This document shows, one piece after another, positions 7,902-16,092 of a stretch of 35,342 nt of DNA (position 1 is its first letter; each line of letters starts with the position of its first letter). Position numbers and translations under genes: made by a program. Below the pieces are notes generated by a model that saw only the letters and a list, made by a program, of their open reading frames with translations, did no database searches and was not told where the DNA came from. The DNA comes from Lachnospiraceae bacterium UBA7784. Its GTDB lineage: Bacteria > Bacillota > Clostridia > Lachnospirales > Lachnospiraceae. Location of the stretch: the NCBI GenBank assembly GCA_002480925.1, contig DLDA01000036.1, forward strand, positions 1-35,342, in the 5' to 3' direction.

Positions 7902-9096
7902 TAATAAGGAAATGCAAGAGAAAATCATAAAAGCGATCAGGATAATAGCCCTTTCGCTTTCCGTTGGAGTGATTCTGGGACTGGCCGGAGGAGCCTTCTA
8001 TCTCTGTATAAAGAAAGCGACGGATATCAGGAGAGCTCATCCGTCCTTCCTGCTCCTGCTTCCTATAGGAGCAGTTCTTATCAATTTCTTCTACAACTGG
8101 TTCGAAAAGGAGGCTGACGGGGGCACCAACAGGGTCATAGAGGCCGTTTATTCGACCAAACCGGTTTCTATAAAGATGACTGCATCTATCTTCGTTACGA
8201 CGGTCTTTTCTCATCTCTGCGGTGCATCTGTAGGCCGAGAGGGAGCGGCCTTACAGCTGGGGGGAAGCGTGGGCTATAATCTGGCCAGAGCCTTAAGGCT
8301 TAATGACGATGAGAAAAATATGTGCGTTGTCATGGGAATGGGAGCCTGCTTTTCGGCACTTTTTGGAACTCCTATGGCGGCGGCTGTATTTGCACTTGAG
8401 ATAGCTGTGGTAGGACGAACCAATCCCAGATGGCTTTTTTCAGTCCTTCTATCTTCCTATACAGCCAGGTTTACTGCAGCTTGGATAGGAGCGCCGAACC
8501 TTAGCATGGAGCTGGCTGCAGAGATTCCATTTTCCGGCATCAGGATAGTATATGTATCCGTGATAGCAGCTGTCTGCGGCCTTATTTCCCTTGCCTTTGT
8601 TACTCTGATCAGGAAGGGAATGAAAAGGTCAGCAGAGATAATAAGCGACCCATATTTAAGAGGTTTCTTCTGCGGAGTGGCTCTTCTCATGCTGTCTCTT
8701 CTTTTCAGGGGCCAGGAATATAACGGAGCCGGAGTAGAGATGATCCCTGTCTTTATGAAGGGTGGTGCAATGCCATATCAGTTCATACTGAAGATAGTAT
8801 TCACCCTGATATCTGTCTGGGCAGGCTACAGGGGAGGAGAGATAGTCCCGGCGCTCTATATCGGCGCAGCATTAGGTTCAGTATTTAGCAATTTGTTCGG
8901 AGTATATCCTGAGCTTGCCTGCGGAGTAGGCATGGTAAGCCTTTTCTGTGGAGTCACCAACTGCCCTATGGCAGCCTTTGTCATAGGCATAGAGATCTTC
9001 GGAGCAGGCTCTGCACCTTATTTCCTTGCGGCCTCGGCTGTCGCCTTCATATGCAGCGGGAGAAGGGGACTTTATTCGGCTCAGAGGTGGGATTAG
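7894..9096 (+). CDS. CLC-family anion transporter, fluoride (CLC-F/EriC) type
   Basis: The protein has 400 residues with about 10-12 hydrophobic helices. The CLC signature loops are present but altered: GGTNR (76-80) stands where chloride CLCs have GSGIP, so the chloride-coordinating Ser is absent; GREGAALQLGGS (114-125) keeps the gating Glu E116 in the GREG form; GGEIVP (314-319) replaces GxFxP. GREG and GGE..P are marks of the CLC-F fluoride/proton antiporters. I therefore infer fluoride export; an unusual chloride CLC is the alternative. The ATG overlaps the nucleoside kinase stop by eight bases and GGCGGAAG precedes it. No fluoride riboswitch is visible, so it appears to be expressed with the operon. 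Confidence 0.8.
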   Translation: MFNNKEMQEKIIKAIRIIALSLSVGVILGLAGGAFYLCIKKATDIRRAHPSFLLLLPIGAVLINFFYNWFEKEADGGTNRVIEAVYSTKPVSIKMTASIFVTTVFSHLCGASVGREGAALQLGGSVGYNLARALRLNDDEKNMCVVMGMGACFSALFGTPMAAAVFALEIAVVGRTNPRWLFSVLLSSYTARFTAAWIGAPNLSMELAAEIPFSGIRIVYVSVIAAVCGLISLAFVTLIRKGMKRSAEIISDPYLRGFFCGVALLMLSLLFRGQEYNGAGVEMIPVFMKGGAMPYQFILKIVFTLISVWAGYRGGEIVPALYIGAALGSVFSNLFGVYPELACGVGMVSLFCGVTNCPMAAFVIGIEIFGAGSAPYFLAASAVAFICSGRRGLYSAQRWD

Positions 9097-9175
9097 TGCA
9101 GATTGCACAAAAATCAGCATCAACTTTTGTTAAAAATTACTAAATGACATATGAGAGGGTTTTTGTTATCATATA

Positions 9176-9211
9176 GGAAACGGAAGCATATATATTTAGT
9201 TTCCGTTTTCC
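9176..9211 (+). promoter_or_regulatory. Inverted repeat, probable operator before the TetR gene
   Basis: Arms GGAAACGGAA (9176-9185) and TTCCGTTTTCC (9201-9211) flank an AT-rich centre; the right arm has one extra T. There is no T run, so it is not a terminator. A weak promoter (TTGTTA 9127-9132, 17 bases, TATGAG 9150-9155) lies upstream. The likely reading is an operator for the TetR protein encoded 34 bases downstream. Confidence 0.5.
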
Positions 9212-9244
9212 AGGAAAAAGAGAATCTGTTATCAGGAGGCAATC

Positions 9245-9799
9245 ATGTTAAGAGAAAAAATACTTAATGGGGCTGTAAGCGTTTACAAGAAAAAGGGTAT
9301 CAAGTTTACCATGGATGATCTGGCCAGGGAAATCTCCATGAGCAAGAAGACCATATATACGGTCTTTCGTGATAAGAAACAACTTATCAATGATCTGGTG
9401 AATCTCGTTTTCGATCAGATAAAGGAGAGCGAGAATGAGATAGTAGCGGATGCGAGCCTTGACTCTAAAGAGAAGCTTAAAAGGTTGCTTTCAGTCATGC
9501 CTGAGACCTTCAAGGGAGTTGATTTCCCTGTATTTCTCGATTACAAGGACAAATATCCGAAGGCCTATGAATCAGTAAAGGAAAGGATCGAGAGCGGCTG
9601 GGACCAGACACTCGGGGTCATCCGTGAGGGTATCGCCAACGGAAGCTTCTGTGAGGTGGATCTGAATCTCTTCCAGATGATCTATGATGCTGCTGTCGAG
9701 AGGTTCTTATCTACAGGTGAACTTGATAAGTATGGAATCCATTATGGGGAAGCACTGGAAGGATTGGCTGATATCATGATAAGTGGTATCAGAGCATAG
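9245..9799 (+). CDS. TetR/AcrR-family transcriptional regulator
   Basis: The protein has 184 residues. The N-terminal 50 residues form the TetR DNA-binding domain: TMDDLAREISMSKKTIYTVF carries the helix-turn-helix, and RDKKQLINDLV follows as usual. The C-terminal ligand-binding half is variable and gives no hint of the ligand. CAGGAGG ends five bases before the ATG. The gene stands first in a run with the GT-B-like protein, the sugar symporter and the alpha-galactosidase, and the inverted repeat at 9176-9211 is a probable autoregulatory site. I infer that it controls this locus. Confidence 0.9.
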   Translation: MLREKILNGAVSVYKKKGIKFTMDDLAREISMSKKTIYTVFRDKKQLINDLVNLVFDQIKESENEIVADASLDSKEKLKRLLSVMPETFKGVDFPVFLDYKDKYPKAYESVKERIESGWDQTLGVIREGIANGSFCEVDLNLFQMIYDAAVERFLSTGELDKYGIHYGEALEGLADIMISGIRA

Positions 9800-9811
9800 G
9801 AGGTTACATAA

Positions 9812-11257
9812 TTGGAAATGATCTTTGGAAATGCCCTTACTCCGCGGGAGGCGCGGAAGTCCTTAAGGGCAGCTGGGGGATACAGGAGGAGCTGTCCTGA
9901 TGATGGCGATGCGTCTTATCAGATAAGGCTTCGGAAAAACAGAACACTCTATGACCGGCTCGGAGTCGTTGATATAAGGCTCGAGGGCGACAATGAAGAG
10001 GAGCTTGATACTAAGAAGGGGATCATAGTATCAAACATAAGGATGGGATTCGGCCATTACCGTATCTCGATGGCAATGGCCAGTGCGGCTCATGCTCTCG
10101 GATATACGCCCTACTGGCTGGATCTTAATTCTTTTCCAAAGACTGCCGCGACCAAGATCATATCAAGACAGAATGATCTTTATTCAAAGGGATCGAGGCT
10201 TTCTAAGAATCCCATTTTCAACAGGCTGATCTGGGAGCCGCTAAACTATACCGGTTTCAAGAAGCTTACCTATAATGCATCCGATCAGGAGACCAGCAGG
10301 CTATTAGCTCCTGTCTATCAGAATATCCCTGAGCAGATACCTGTCATAGCGACCCATGCCTGGCCGGCCCAGGCTGCAGTCCACAGAGGTATGAAGAGGG
10401 TAATAGAGGCTATACCTGACAACTGGCCTATGGCCCTGCATCTTGCCGAGGGCGCCATCCATACTGTTCAGACCCATAACGCATATCTGGGCTACAGGAC
10501 CCTGAACGGATTCTATGGTGATAAGCCTCTGAAGCCGATACCGTCGGATCAGATATTCTATACAGGACATTATATAGATCATGAGCTTGTCTCTAATATT
10601 GATGCTGACTGCACCAGAAGACTTGACCGTATAGAGAAGAAAAAGCCAGTACGTTTTCTTCTTTCCATAGGAGGAGCAGGAGCTCAGGCCGATATATTCG
10701 AGGCAATAATACGTTTCCTGCTTCCTCTTGTAGAGGAGGGCAGGGCAGCCCTTATGGTAAATGTAGGCGATTACAAGAATGTCTGGGAGGAAATGGCTGA
10801 AAGGATCCCAGGCCTTGGGGAAAATTCAGTCAGACATTTCAATGATTTTGGCGAGGCCAGTACCTTTGCAAAGAATTCTCTTGACAATGATATGACAGGT
10901 ATCCATGCCTTTTATCATAAGAATATCTTTGAGGCTGTCTATATAACCAATCTTCTGATCAGATGCTCTGACTGTCTTGTCACGAAGCCATCTGAGCTTG
11001 CCTTTTATCCTGTGCCAAAGCTTTTCATCAGAAGGGTAGGAAAGCATGAGATGTGGGGTGCTATTCATTCGGCAGAGATAGGCGACGGTACATTTGAGGT
11101 AAGGGAGACTGCTCAGGTGATCTCCATGCTTTCTCTTATGATAGAAGACGGAAGCATAATAGGAGATATGTGCGAAAACATTAAGCAAAACCGTACACTT
11201 GGTATATATGACGGGGCATATAACTGTGTGAGGCTTGCTGTAAAGGAAATGGATTAA
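9812..11257 (+). CDS. Uncharacterised GT-B-fold-like protein (MurG/MGDG-synthase-like)
   Basis: A 481-residue soluble protein that I do not recognise as a named enzyme. It has two features of GT-B enzymes acting with nucleotide sugars or lipids: G79-F-G-H82 in NIRMGFGHYRISMAMASAAHA, like the GxGH loop of MurG and diacylglycerol glycosyltransferases, and the late motif CLVTKPSELAFY (TKPSE at 391-395), like the KPG..E donor-site motif. A Gly-rich turn LSIGGAGAQADIF starts the second half. The start is TTG at 9812: AGGAGG at 9798-9803 is eight bases away, while the in-frame ATG at 9818 is 14 away. It lies between the TetR gene and a sugar symporter. It could be a glycosyltransferase, an epimerase-like enzyme or a sugar-binding relative. 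Confidence 0.6.
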   Translation: MEMIFGNALTPREARKSLRAAGGYRRSCPDDGDASYQIRLRKNRTLYDRLGVVDIRLEGDNEEELDTKKGIIVSNIRMGFGHYRISMAMASAAHALGYTPYWLDLNSFPKTAATKIISRQNDLYSKGSRLSKNPIFNRLIWEPLNYTGFKKLTYNASDQETSRLLAPVYQNIPEQIPVIATHAWPAQAAVHRGMKRVIEAIPDNWPMALHLAEGAIHTVQTHNAYLGYRTLNGFYGDKPLKPIPSDQIFYTGHYIDHELVSNIDADCTRRLDRIEKKKPVRFLLSIGGAGAQADIFEAIIRFLLPLVEEGRAALMVNVGDYKNVWEEMAERIPGLGENSVRHFNDFGEASTFAKNSLDNDMTGIHAFYHKNIFEAVYITNLLIRCSDCLVTKPSELAFYPVPKLFIRRVGKHEMWGAIHSAEIGDGTFEVRETAQVISMLSLMIEDGSIIGDMCENIKQNRTLGIYDGAYNCVRLAVKEMD

Positions 11258-11278
11258 GGGACGTAAGGAGGTTATAAA

Positions 11279-12685
11279 ATGTCAGAAAAAAGGGAACTTA
11301 AGCCTGTTACAAAAAAGGTTATATGGCTTTTTGCCATTGGTCAGCTGGGATGGTCGCTTATGAGCGCAATCCTTACAAATTTCATAGAGTCATTCTATCA
11401 GCCTGATAATGTCTCTGTAAAGCAGGGTATGATATATTTCATACCTCAGGGCAGAGTCATATTCGGAGTATTCACTATAATAGGCGGCATATATGCCATA
11501 GGAAGGGTATTTGATGCCATAACGGATCCCTGGATCGGGAATCTTTCCGACAGGAGCAGAAATCCAAAGGGCAGACGAATACCGTTTATGAAAAGAGCAG
11601 CCATTCCTCTGGCCCTTATAACTATTATGGTTTACATATGTCCAACAGCAGGAAATCCGGTCGCAGACAAGCTTGGAAGCAATGGAGTAATAAATGCCGT
11701 ATGGGTCCTTGTCATGATGCTTCTTTTCTATCTTTTCATGACAGTTTACTGTACTCCATATAATGCTCTTATTGCAGAGCTCTCAAGGGACCAGAGGACA
11801 CTTGCTGATATTTCTACTGCAATATCCTTTACCTTTATTATTGGTTCGGCAATGGGCTATATGGCGCCTACTATATGGAGTGCCATCACTCCGGCAATAG
11901 GAAGCCGTGTATGGGCCATGAGGACAGTATTTATTGTAATGGCCATTATAGCCTGCATATGCGCTCTGGTGCCTGCCTTTACAATAAAGGAGACAGACTA
12001 TATCGACGCAAAGCCGTCAGAGGGCTCGGCATTTTCATCGCTTATCAAATGCTTCAGCAACAAAAGCTTCGGAGTCTTCGTCCTAAGCGATATCTGTTAC
12101 TGGGTCGGCATCACCATGTTCCAGACAGGACTTCTGCACTATGTAACAGTGCTTATGAAGCTGCCTGAGAGCTATTCCACTATACTTTATATAGCCATGA
12201 CTCTTCTCTCGGTTCTCTGCTATGTGCCTGTCAATCTCCTGATGAAGCACTTCGCCAAGAAGAGACTTGTTATGACAGCCTTTATTATGATGTGCCTTGT
12301 CTTTATCATCACAGGACTTTCAGGTAAATTCGGTCTGCCAGGCATAGCAAGCGGAATCCTTGTAGTTATTACAGCCTGCTTTCCTATGGCAATACTAGGA
12401 ATAATACCTCAGACCATAGTTGCTGATATAGCAAAGTCAGACGCATATACTACAGGAGAAAATCATGACGGCATGTTCTTTGCTGCCCGTACCTTTTCGA
12501 TGAAGCTGGGACAGTCACTTGCCATACTTTTATTTACTTCATTGGGGACAATAGGCCTTGAGAGTGGAAGAGGATACAGGATAGCAGCCTTTACTGCATC
12601 GGCCTTCTGCCTGGCCGGAGTTGTGATCCTTTTCTTCTACAACGAGAAAAAGGTCCAGAAGATCCTTAAGGAAGCGGGCTATTGA
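11279..12685 (+). CDS. GPH-family (MelB-like) sugar:cation symporter, MFS
   Basis: A 468-residue membrane protein with about 12 hydrophobic helices. The loop after helix 2 reads GRVFDAITDPWIGNLSDRS and then GRRIPFM, the hallmark of the glycoside-pentoside-hexuronide:cation symporters related to melibiose carrier MelB, including the cation-site Asp pair. TAAGGAGG precedes the ATG, 21 bases after the preceding gene. The alpha-galactosidase starts 12 bases downstream, so the likely substrate is an alpha-galactoside such as melibiose or raffinose; this is inferred from context. Confidence 0.9.
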   Translation: MSEKRELKPVTKKVIWLFAIGQLGWSLMSAILTNFIESFYQPDNVSVKQGMIYFIPQGRVIFGVFTIIGGIYAIGRVFDAITDPWIGNLSDRSRNPKGRRIPFMKRAAIPLALITIMVYICPTAGNPVADKLGSNGVINAVWVLVMMLLFYLFMTVYCTPYNALIAELSRDQRTLADISTAISFTFIIGSAMGYMAPTIWSAITPAIGSRVWAMRTVFIVMAIIACICALVPAFTIKETDYIDAKPSEGSAFSSLIKCFSNKSFGVFVLSDICYWVGITMFQTGLLHYVTVLMKLPESYSTILYIAMTLLSVLCYVPVNLLMKHFAKKRLVMTAFIMMCLVFIITGLSGKFGLPGIASGILVVITACFPMAILGIIPQTIVADIAKSDAYTTGENHDGMFFAARTFSMKLGQSLAILLFTSLGTIGLESGRGYRIAAFTASAFCLAGVVILFFYNEKKVQKILKEAGY

Positions 12686-12697
12686 TCAGGAGGAAAA

Positions 12698-15088
12698 ATG
12701 ATAAGAAAGCTTGAGGGTAAAAGAGAAGCCTTTGTTATTGATACGCCAGAGACAAGTCTGGTCCTTCTTACTCTTCCAACCGGGCAGATAGAAACAGCCT
12801 ATTACGGGAAGAGGATAGCTATAGAAAGCGCCTGTGAGGCAGAGTCACTTTCTGAAAAGAATGAATTTCCTCCGGGCAATTCCATCGATTATAATTCAGA
12901 TCCCAATCCCTATACTCTTGAGGATGTAAGGCTTCTTGTAGGGACATATGGTAAGGGAGATCTGAGGGAGCCCATGATAGAAGCAGTCTCTTGTGATGGC
13001 AGCTCGACCCTGGACTTTGTTCTGACAGGCTCTTTGATAAGTGACGGGAAGAATGAGATAGAGGGTCTTCCATCATCCCATGATTCAGAGGGAGCTTTGT
13101 CCCAGACACTTACTCTTATTATGACTGATAAGAATAATGGATATGTGCTGAAGCTGTACTTCTCCGTTTTTTCTGATTCAGATGTCATAGCAAGAAGTGT
13201 TTCCTTCGAGAACAGATCTGGAAAGAAGGTAAGGCTGGAACGGCTTCTTTCAGGCCAGCTCGATATATTCGCAAGCTCATGCAGGGTCATATCCTTTACC
13301 GGTGCCTGGACCCGTGAGATGAACAGGAATGACACCATAGTAAGCTCAGGCAATTATTCCATATCTACTATTGCTGGCTCATCCTCATCAAGGGCCAATC
13401 CCTTCTTTATAGTAGCATCTCCTGACGCTACAGAGGAATACGGCAGATGCATGGCAAGCAACCTGATCTACAGCGGAAACCATTATGAGAGTGTATCGGT
13501 AAGTACCTATGGAAAGACCAGGATCCTTACCGGTATCTCTCCTGAGGGCTTCTCCTTTGAGCTAGTGGACGGGGAAGTATTTAATGCTCCTGAGTGCCTT
13601 ATGGCCTTTAGTGATCAGGGCTTTTCAAGGCTTTCTATCATTATGGCGGATTTCGTAAGGGAGCATATCCTGACCGGAGAATGGGCGAAAAAGTCACGCC
13701 CTGTCCTCCTTAATTCCTGGGAGGCTGCCTACTTTGATATCAATGAAAAAAAGCTTCTGTCATTTGCAAAAAAGGGCAAGGAGCTCGGAGCTGAGCTTTT
13801 CGTAATGGACGATGGCTGGTTCGGCAATAGGAATGATGACAGAAGCTCGCTCGGTGACTGGAAGGTAAACCTAAAGAAGCTTCCTCATGGTCTGTCCTAT
13901 CTGTGCGACCGTATACACGGTCTTGGAATGTACTTTGGTATATGGGTAGAGCCGGAGATGGTAAATGTGGATTCTGATCTCTACAGGGCTCATCCGGACT
14001 GGACCATACAGACTCCTGACAGTGAGCAGTCAGAGGGACGCCATCAGAGAATACTGGATCTTTCTAATCCTGAGGTCGCAGACTATGTTTACAAGGCCAT
14101 GTGTGCTATCTTCTCCTCGGCTTCCATAGACTATGTGAAATGGGATTATAACCGTATTTTTTCAGATGTCTATTCGCCGTATCTTAAGGAAAGAAGCAGC
14201 GGGGAGCTATACCACCGCTATATACTGGGACTTTATAATATAATGGATGGCCTTGTGAAAAAGTATCCTCATATACTTTTCGAGGGCTGTGCCTCAGGCG
14301 GCAACAGGTTTGACCTTGGAATACTGTCTTATTTCCCTCAGATATGGGGATCGGATAATTCCGATGCCATAAGCCGTCTTACAATACAGCAGGGCTACAG
14401 CATGGGCTATCCAATGAGCTGCGTCACTGGCCATGTGAGTGCCTGCCCTAATCATCAGACTCTAAGGGTTACGCCTCTTGATACCAGGTTTAATGTGGCA
14501 GCATTTACAAGCTTCGGTATGGAGATGAATCCGCTTGATATGAGCAGTCAGGAGATACATGAGCTCTCAGGCTATGTAGATCTCTACAAGAAGCTGAGGA
14601 CCACCATGCAGGGCGGTGACTTCTATCGTATGAGCGATGAGGATAATACTGTAAAATGGGTCGTGACCGATAAGGACGGGTCCAGATCGGTAGGAATGGT
14701 ACTTGTAAAGGAGATAAAGCCAGGAATCAGATATGAGAACCTGAAGTTCAGGGGACTTGACCCTTGCGGCAGATATCATGTTTATAATCTTCCTGTGGAT
14801 ATCGATGTAAGGACTTTCGGATCCATGATAAACCAGGTATCTCCTGTCCATGTGAAGCCAGGATCTCTAGCCGAGGGGGCCATAGCCCATTTCGTAAAGA
14901 TCCACTGCGAGCTGCTAGAAGAAAATGTATCAGGCTCGCTTCTTATGAATGCCGGGATAAACCTGCCTCCTGCATTTACAGGAACAGGCTACAATGAGCA
15001 TGTAAGGGTAATGGGAGACTTTGCCTCAAGGCTTTATATAGTCGAGAAGGTCGATAGGGATTCCTTGACAGAGGACTCCGTGTCATGA
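12698..15088 (+). CDS. GH36 alpha-galactosidase
   Basis: A 796-residue cytoplasmic enzyme (no signal peptide) of glycoside hydrolase family 36, which removes terminal alpha-galactose from melibiose, raffinose and related sugars. An N-terminal beta-sandwich (about 20-330) precedes the (beta/alpha)8 barrel. Barrel motifs are VMDDGWFG (from 369), YVKWDYNR with nucleophile D483, FEGCASGGNRFD, and WGSDNSDAISRL, in which D553 fits the acid/base by its 70-residue spacing from the nucleophile. It is slightly longer than the usual 730 or so residues. CAGGAGG precedes the ATG, and it closely follows the symporter. A separate promoter for the next gene overlaps its stop. Confidence 0.95.
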   Translation: MIRKLEGKREAFVIDTPETSLVLLTLPTGQIETAYYGKRIAIESACEAESLSEKNEFPPGNSIDYNSDPNPYTLEDVRLLVGTYGKGDLREPMIEAVSCDGSSTLDFVLTGSLISDGKNEIEGLPSSHDSEGALSQTLTLIMTDKNNGYVLKLYFSVFSDSDVIARSVSFENRSGKKVRLERLLSGQLDIFASSCRVISFTGAWTREMNRNDTIVSSGNYSISTIAGSSSSRANPFFIVASPDATEEYGRCMASNLIYSGNHYESVSVSTYGKTRILTGISPEGFSFELVDGEVFNAPECLMAFSDQGFSRLSIIMADFVREHILTGEWAKKSRPVLLNSWEAAYFDINEKKLLSFAKKGKELGAELFVMDDGWFGNRNDDRSSLGDWKVNLKKLPHGLSYLCDRIHGLGMYFGIWVEPEMVNVDSDLYRAHPDWTIQTPDSEQSEGRHQRILDLSNPEVADYVYKAMCAIFSSASIDYVKWDYNRIFSDVYSPYLKERSSGELYHRYILGLYNIMDGLVKKYPHILFEGCASGGNRFDLGILSYFPQIWGSDNSDAISRLTIQQGYSMGYPMSCVTGHVSACPNHQTLRVTPLDTRFNVAAFTSFGMEMNPLDMSSQEIHELSGYVDLYKKLRTTMQGGDFYRMSDEDNTVKWVVTDKDGSRSVGMVLVKEIKPGIRYENLKFRGLDPCGRYHVYNLPVDIDVRTFGSMINQVSPVHVKPGSLAEGAIAHFVKIHCELLEENVSGSLLMNAGINLPPAFTGTGYNEHVRVMGDFASRLYIVEKVDRDSLTEDSVS

Positions 15089-15094
15089 TATAAA
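15065..15094 (+). promoter_or_regulatory. Strong promoter for the DUF5688 gene
   Basis: Perfect TTGACA (15065-15070), 18-base spacer, TATAAA (15089-15094). It overlaps the end and stop of the alpha-galactosidase gene. Transcription would start near 15101, leaving a leader of about 40 bases. Confidence 0.75.
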
Positions 15095-15113
15095 GATTAT
15101 ATTTCTGAATCTC

Positions 15114-15136
15114 TGCCTCTTTATGAAAAGGAGGCA
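15114..15136 (+). promoter_or_regulatory. Leader hairpin that hides the ribosome site
   Basis: TGCCTCTTT (15114-15122) pairs with AAAGGAGGCA (15127-15136) with one bulged base, around loop ATGA. The right arm is the AAGGAGG ribosome site of the gene starting at 15139. The folded leader should lower translation until melted or bound. Confidence 0.55.
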
Positions 15137-15138
15137 AT

Positions 15139-16017
15139 ATGGAAAAACAGGTTGAATACGAAGCATTCAGGGATCGTTTATATGATACTCTCGATCTGGA
15201 GCTGGAAGGTCTTGGAGAGACCTCTGTTTCACAGATAAGCGGATGTGATGGGAGGACAATAGACGCCTACTTCATAACAATGCCCGGAAGGAAGGCGCCT
15301 AATGTATTCTATCCATCCTATTTCTATCAGAAGTACAGAGGGGGGACTTCTATTCCGGAGATAGTAGAGAATATAAAGGACTGTATCAGATGGATATCAT
15401 CTGATGATATAAGCGAAGAGGACTTATCTGACTTTGAATGTGCAAAAAGCCATATAGTTCCGAAGCTTATCAGCGGCGAGGGGAATCGTGACTGGGTGTC
15501 TAATGTAGTCCATCTCCCATACCTTGATATGATGATCGTTTTCGTATATGTAGTAAGAGCAGAGGGCGATGAATTCGTATCCTTTACCATTAGTGAAAAT
15601 ATGCTAAGCGACTGGGGCATCACAAGGGATGAGCTATTGGATGCTGCCATAGAAAGTGCCATGGAGCTTTTCCCTTTAAGCATAGACAGCATAGAGGATG
15701 TACTGGGCCTGTCGACTGATGAATTCAGGCAGACCTTCTATGTGATGACAAACACAAGGCGTCACCTGGGAGCAGCCGCAATGCTTTATCACAATGCTCT
15801 TTTAGACTTCGCCAATAGGCTTGGAGGTGGCTTCTCGATAATCCCTTCATCGATCCACGAGGTCCTTCTGATACCGGATTCGCTCTGTATAAGCCAGAGT
15901 GACCTTAAGCAGATGCTACAGGATGTGAACGGTTCCGTAGTCCGCCCGGATGAGGTGCTGTCGGAAAAGGTCTATCATTTCGATGGGGAGGGGAAGGGCT
16001 TAGTCTCTAATCCCTAA
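15139..16017 (+). CDS. DUF5688 family protein
   Basis: A 292-residue soluble acidic protein that matches the DUF5688 family common in Lachnospiraceae, often in several copies per genome. Features seen: an N-terminal helix rich in Glu (YEAFRDRLYDTLDLELEG), the block NVFYPSYFYQKYRGGTSIPEI, a central LPYLDMMIVFVYVVR strand pair, and a late GGGFSIIPSSIHEVLLIPD. No function is established. It has its own promoter (15065-15094) and a hairpin over its ribosome site, so it is regulated apart from the alpha-galactosidase. The stop lies inside a 7-base tandem repeat. Confidence 0.85.
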   Translation: MEKQVEYEAFRDRLYDTLDLELEGLGETSVSQISGCDGRTIDAYFITMPGRKAPNVFYPSYFYQKYRGGTSIPEIVENIKDCIRWISSDDISEEDLSDFECAKSHIVPKLISGEGNRDWVSNVVHLPYLDMMIVFVYVVRAEGDEFVSFTISENMLSDWGITRDELLDAAIESAMELFPLSIDSIEDVLGLSTDEFRQTFYVMTNTRRHLGAAAMLYHNALLDFANRLGGGFSIIPSSIHEVLLIPDSLCISQSDLKQMLQDVNGSVVRPDEVLSEKVYHFDGEGKGLVSNP

Positions 16018-16024
16018 TCTCTAA
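16004..16024 (+). repeat. Heptamer tandem repeat at a stop codon
   Basis: Three 7-base units, TCTCTAA, TCCCTAA, TCTCTAA, followed by a partial fourth. The middle TAA is the stop of the DUF5688 gene. Slippage by one unit would shift which TAA is in frame and alter the C-terminus. Confidence 0.6.
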
Positions 16025-16092
16025 TCTCCACTTCCTTTTTTCCCCAATATAGGCTATAGTATATAAAGATTTTTTAGAAAAGGAGATTTCCA

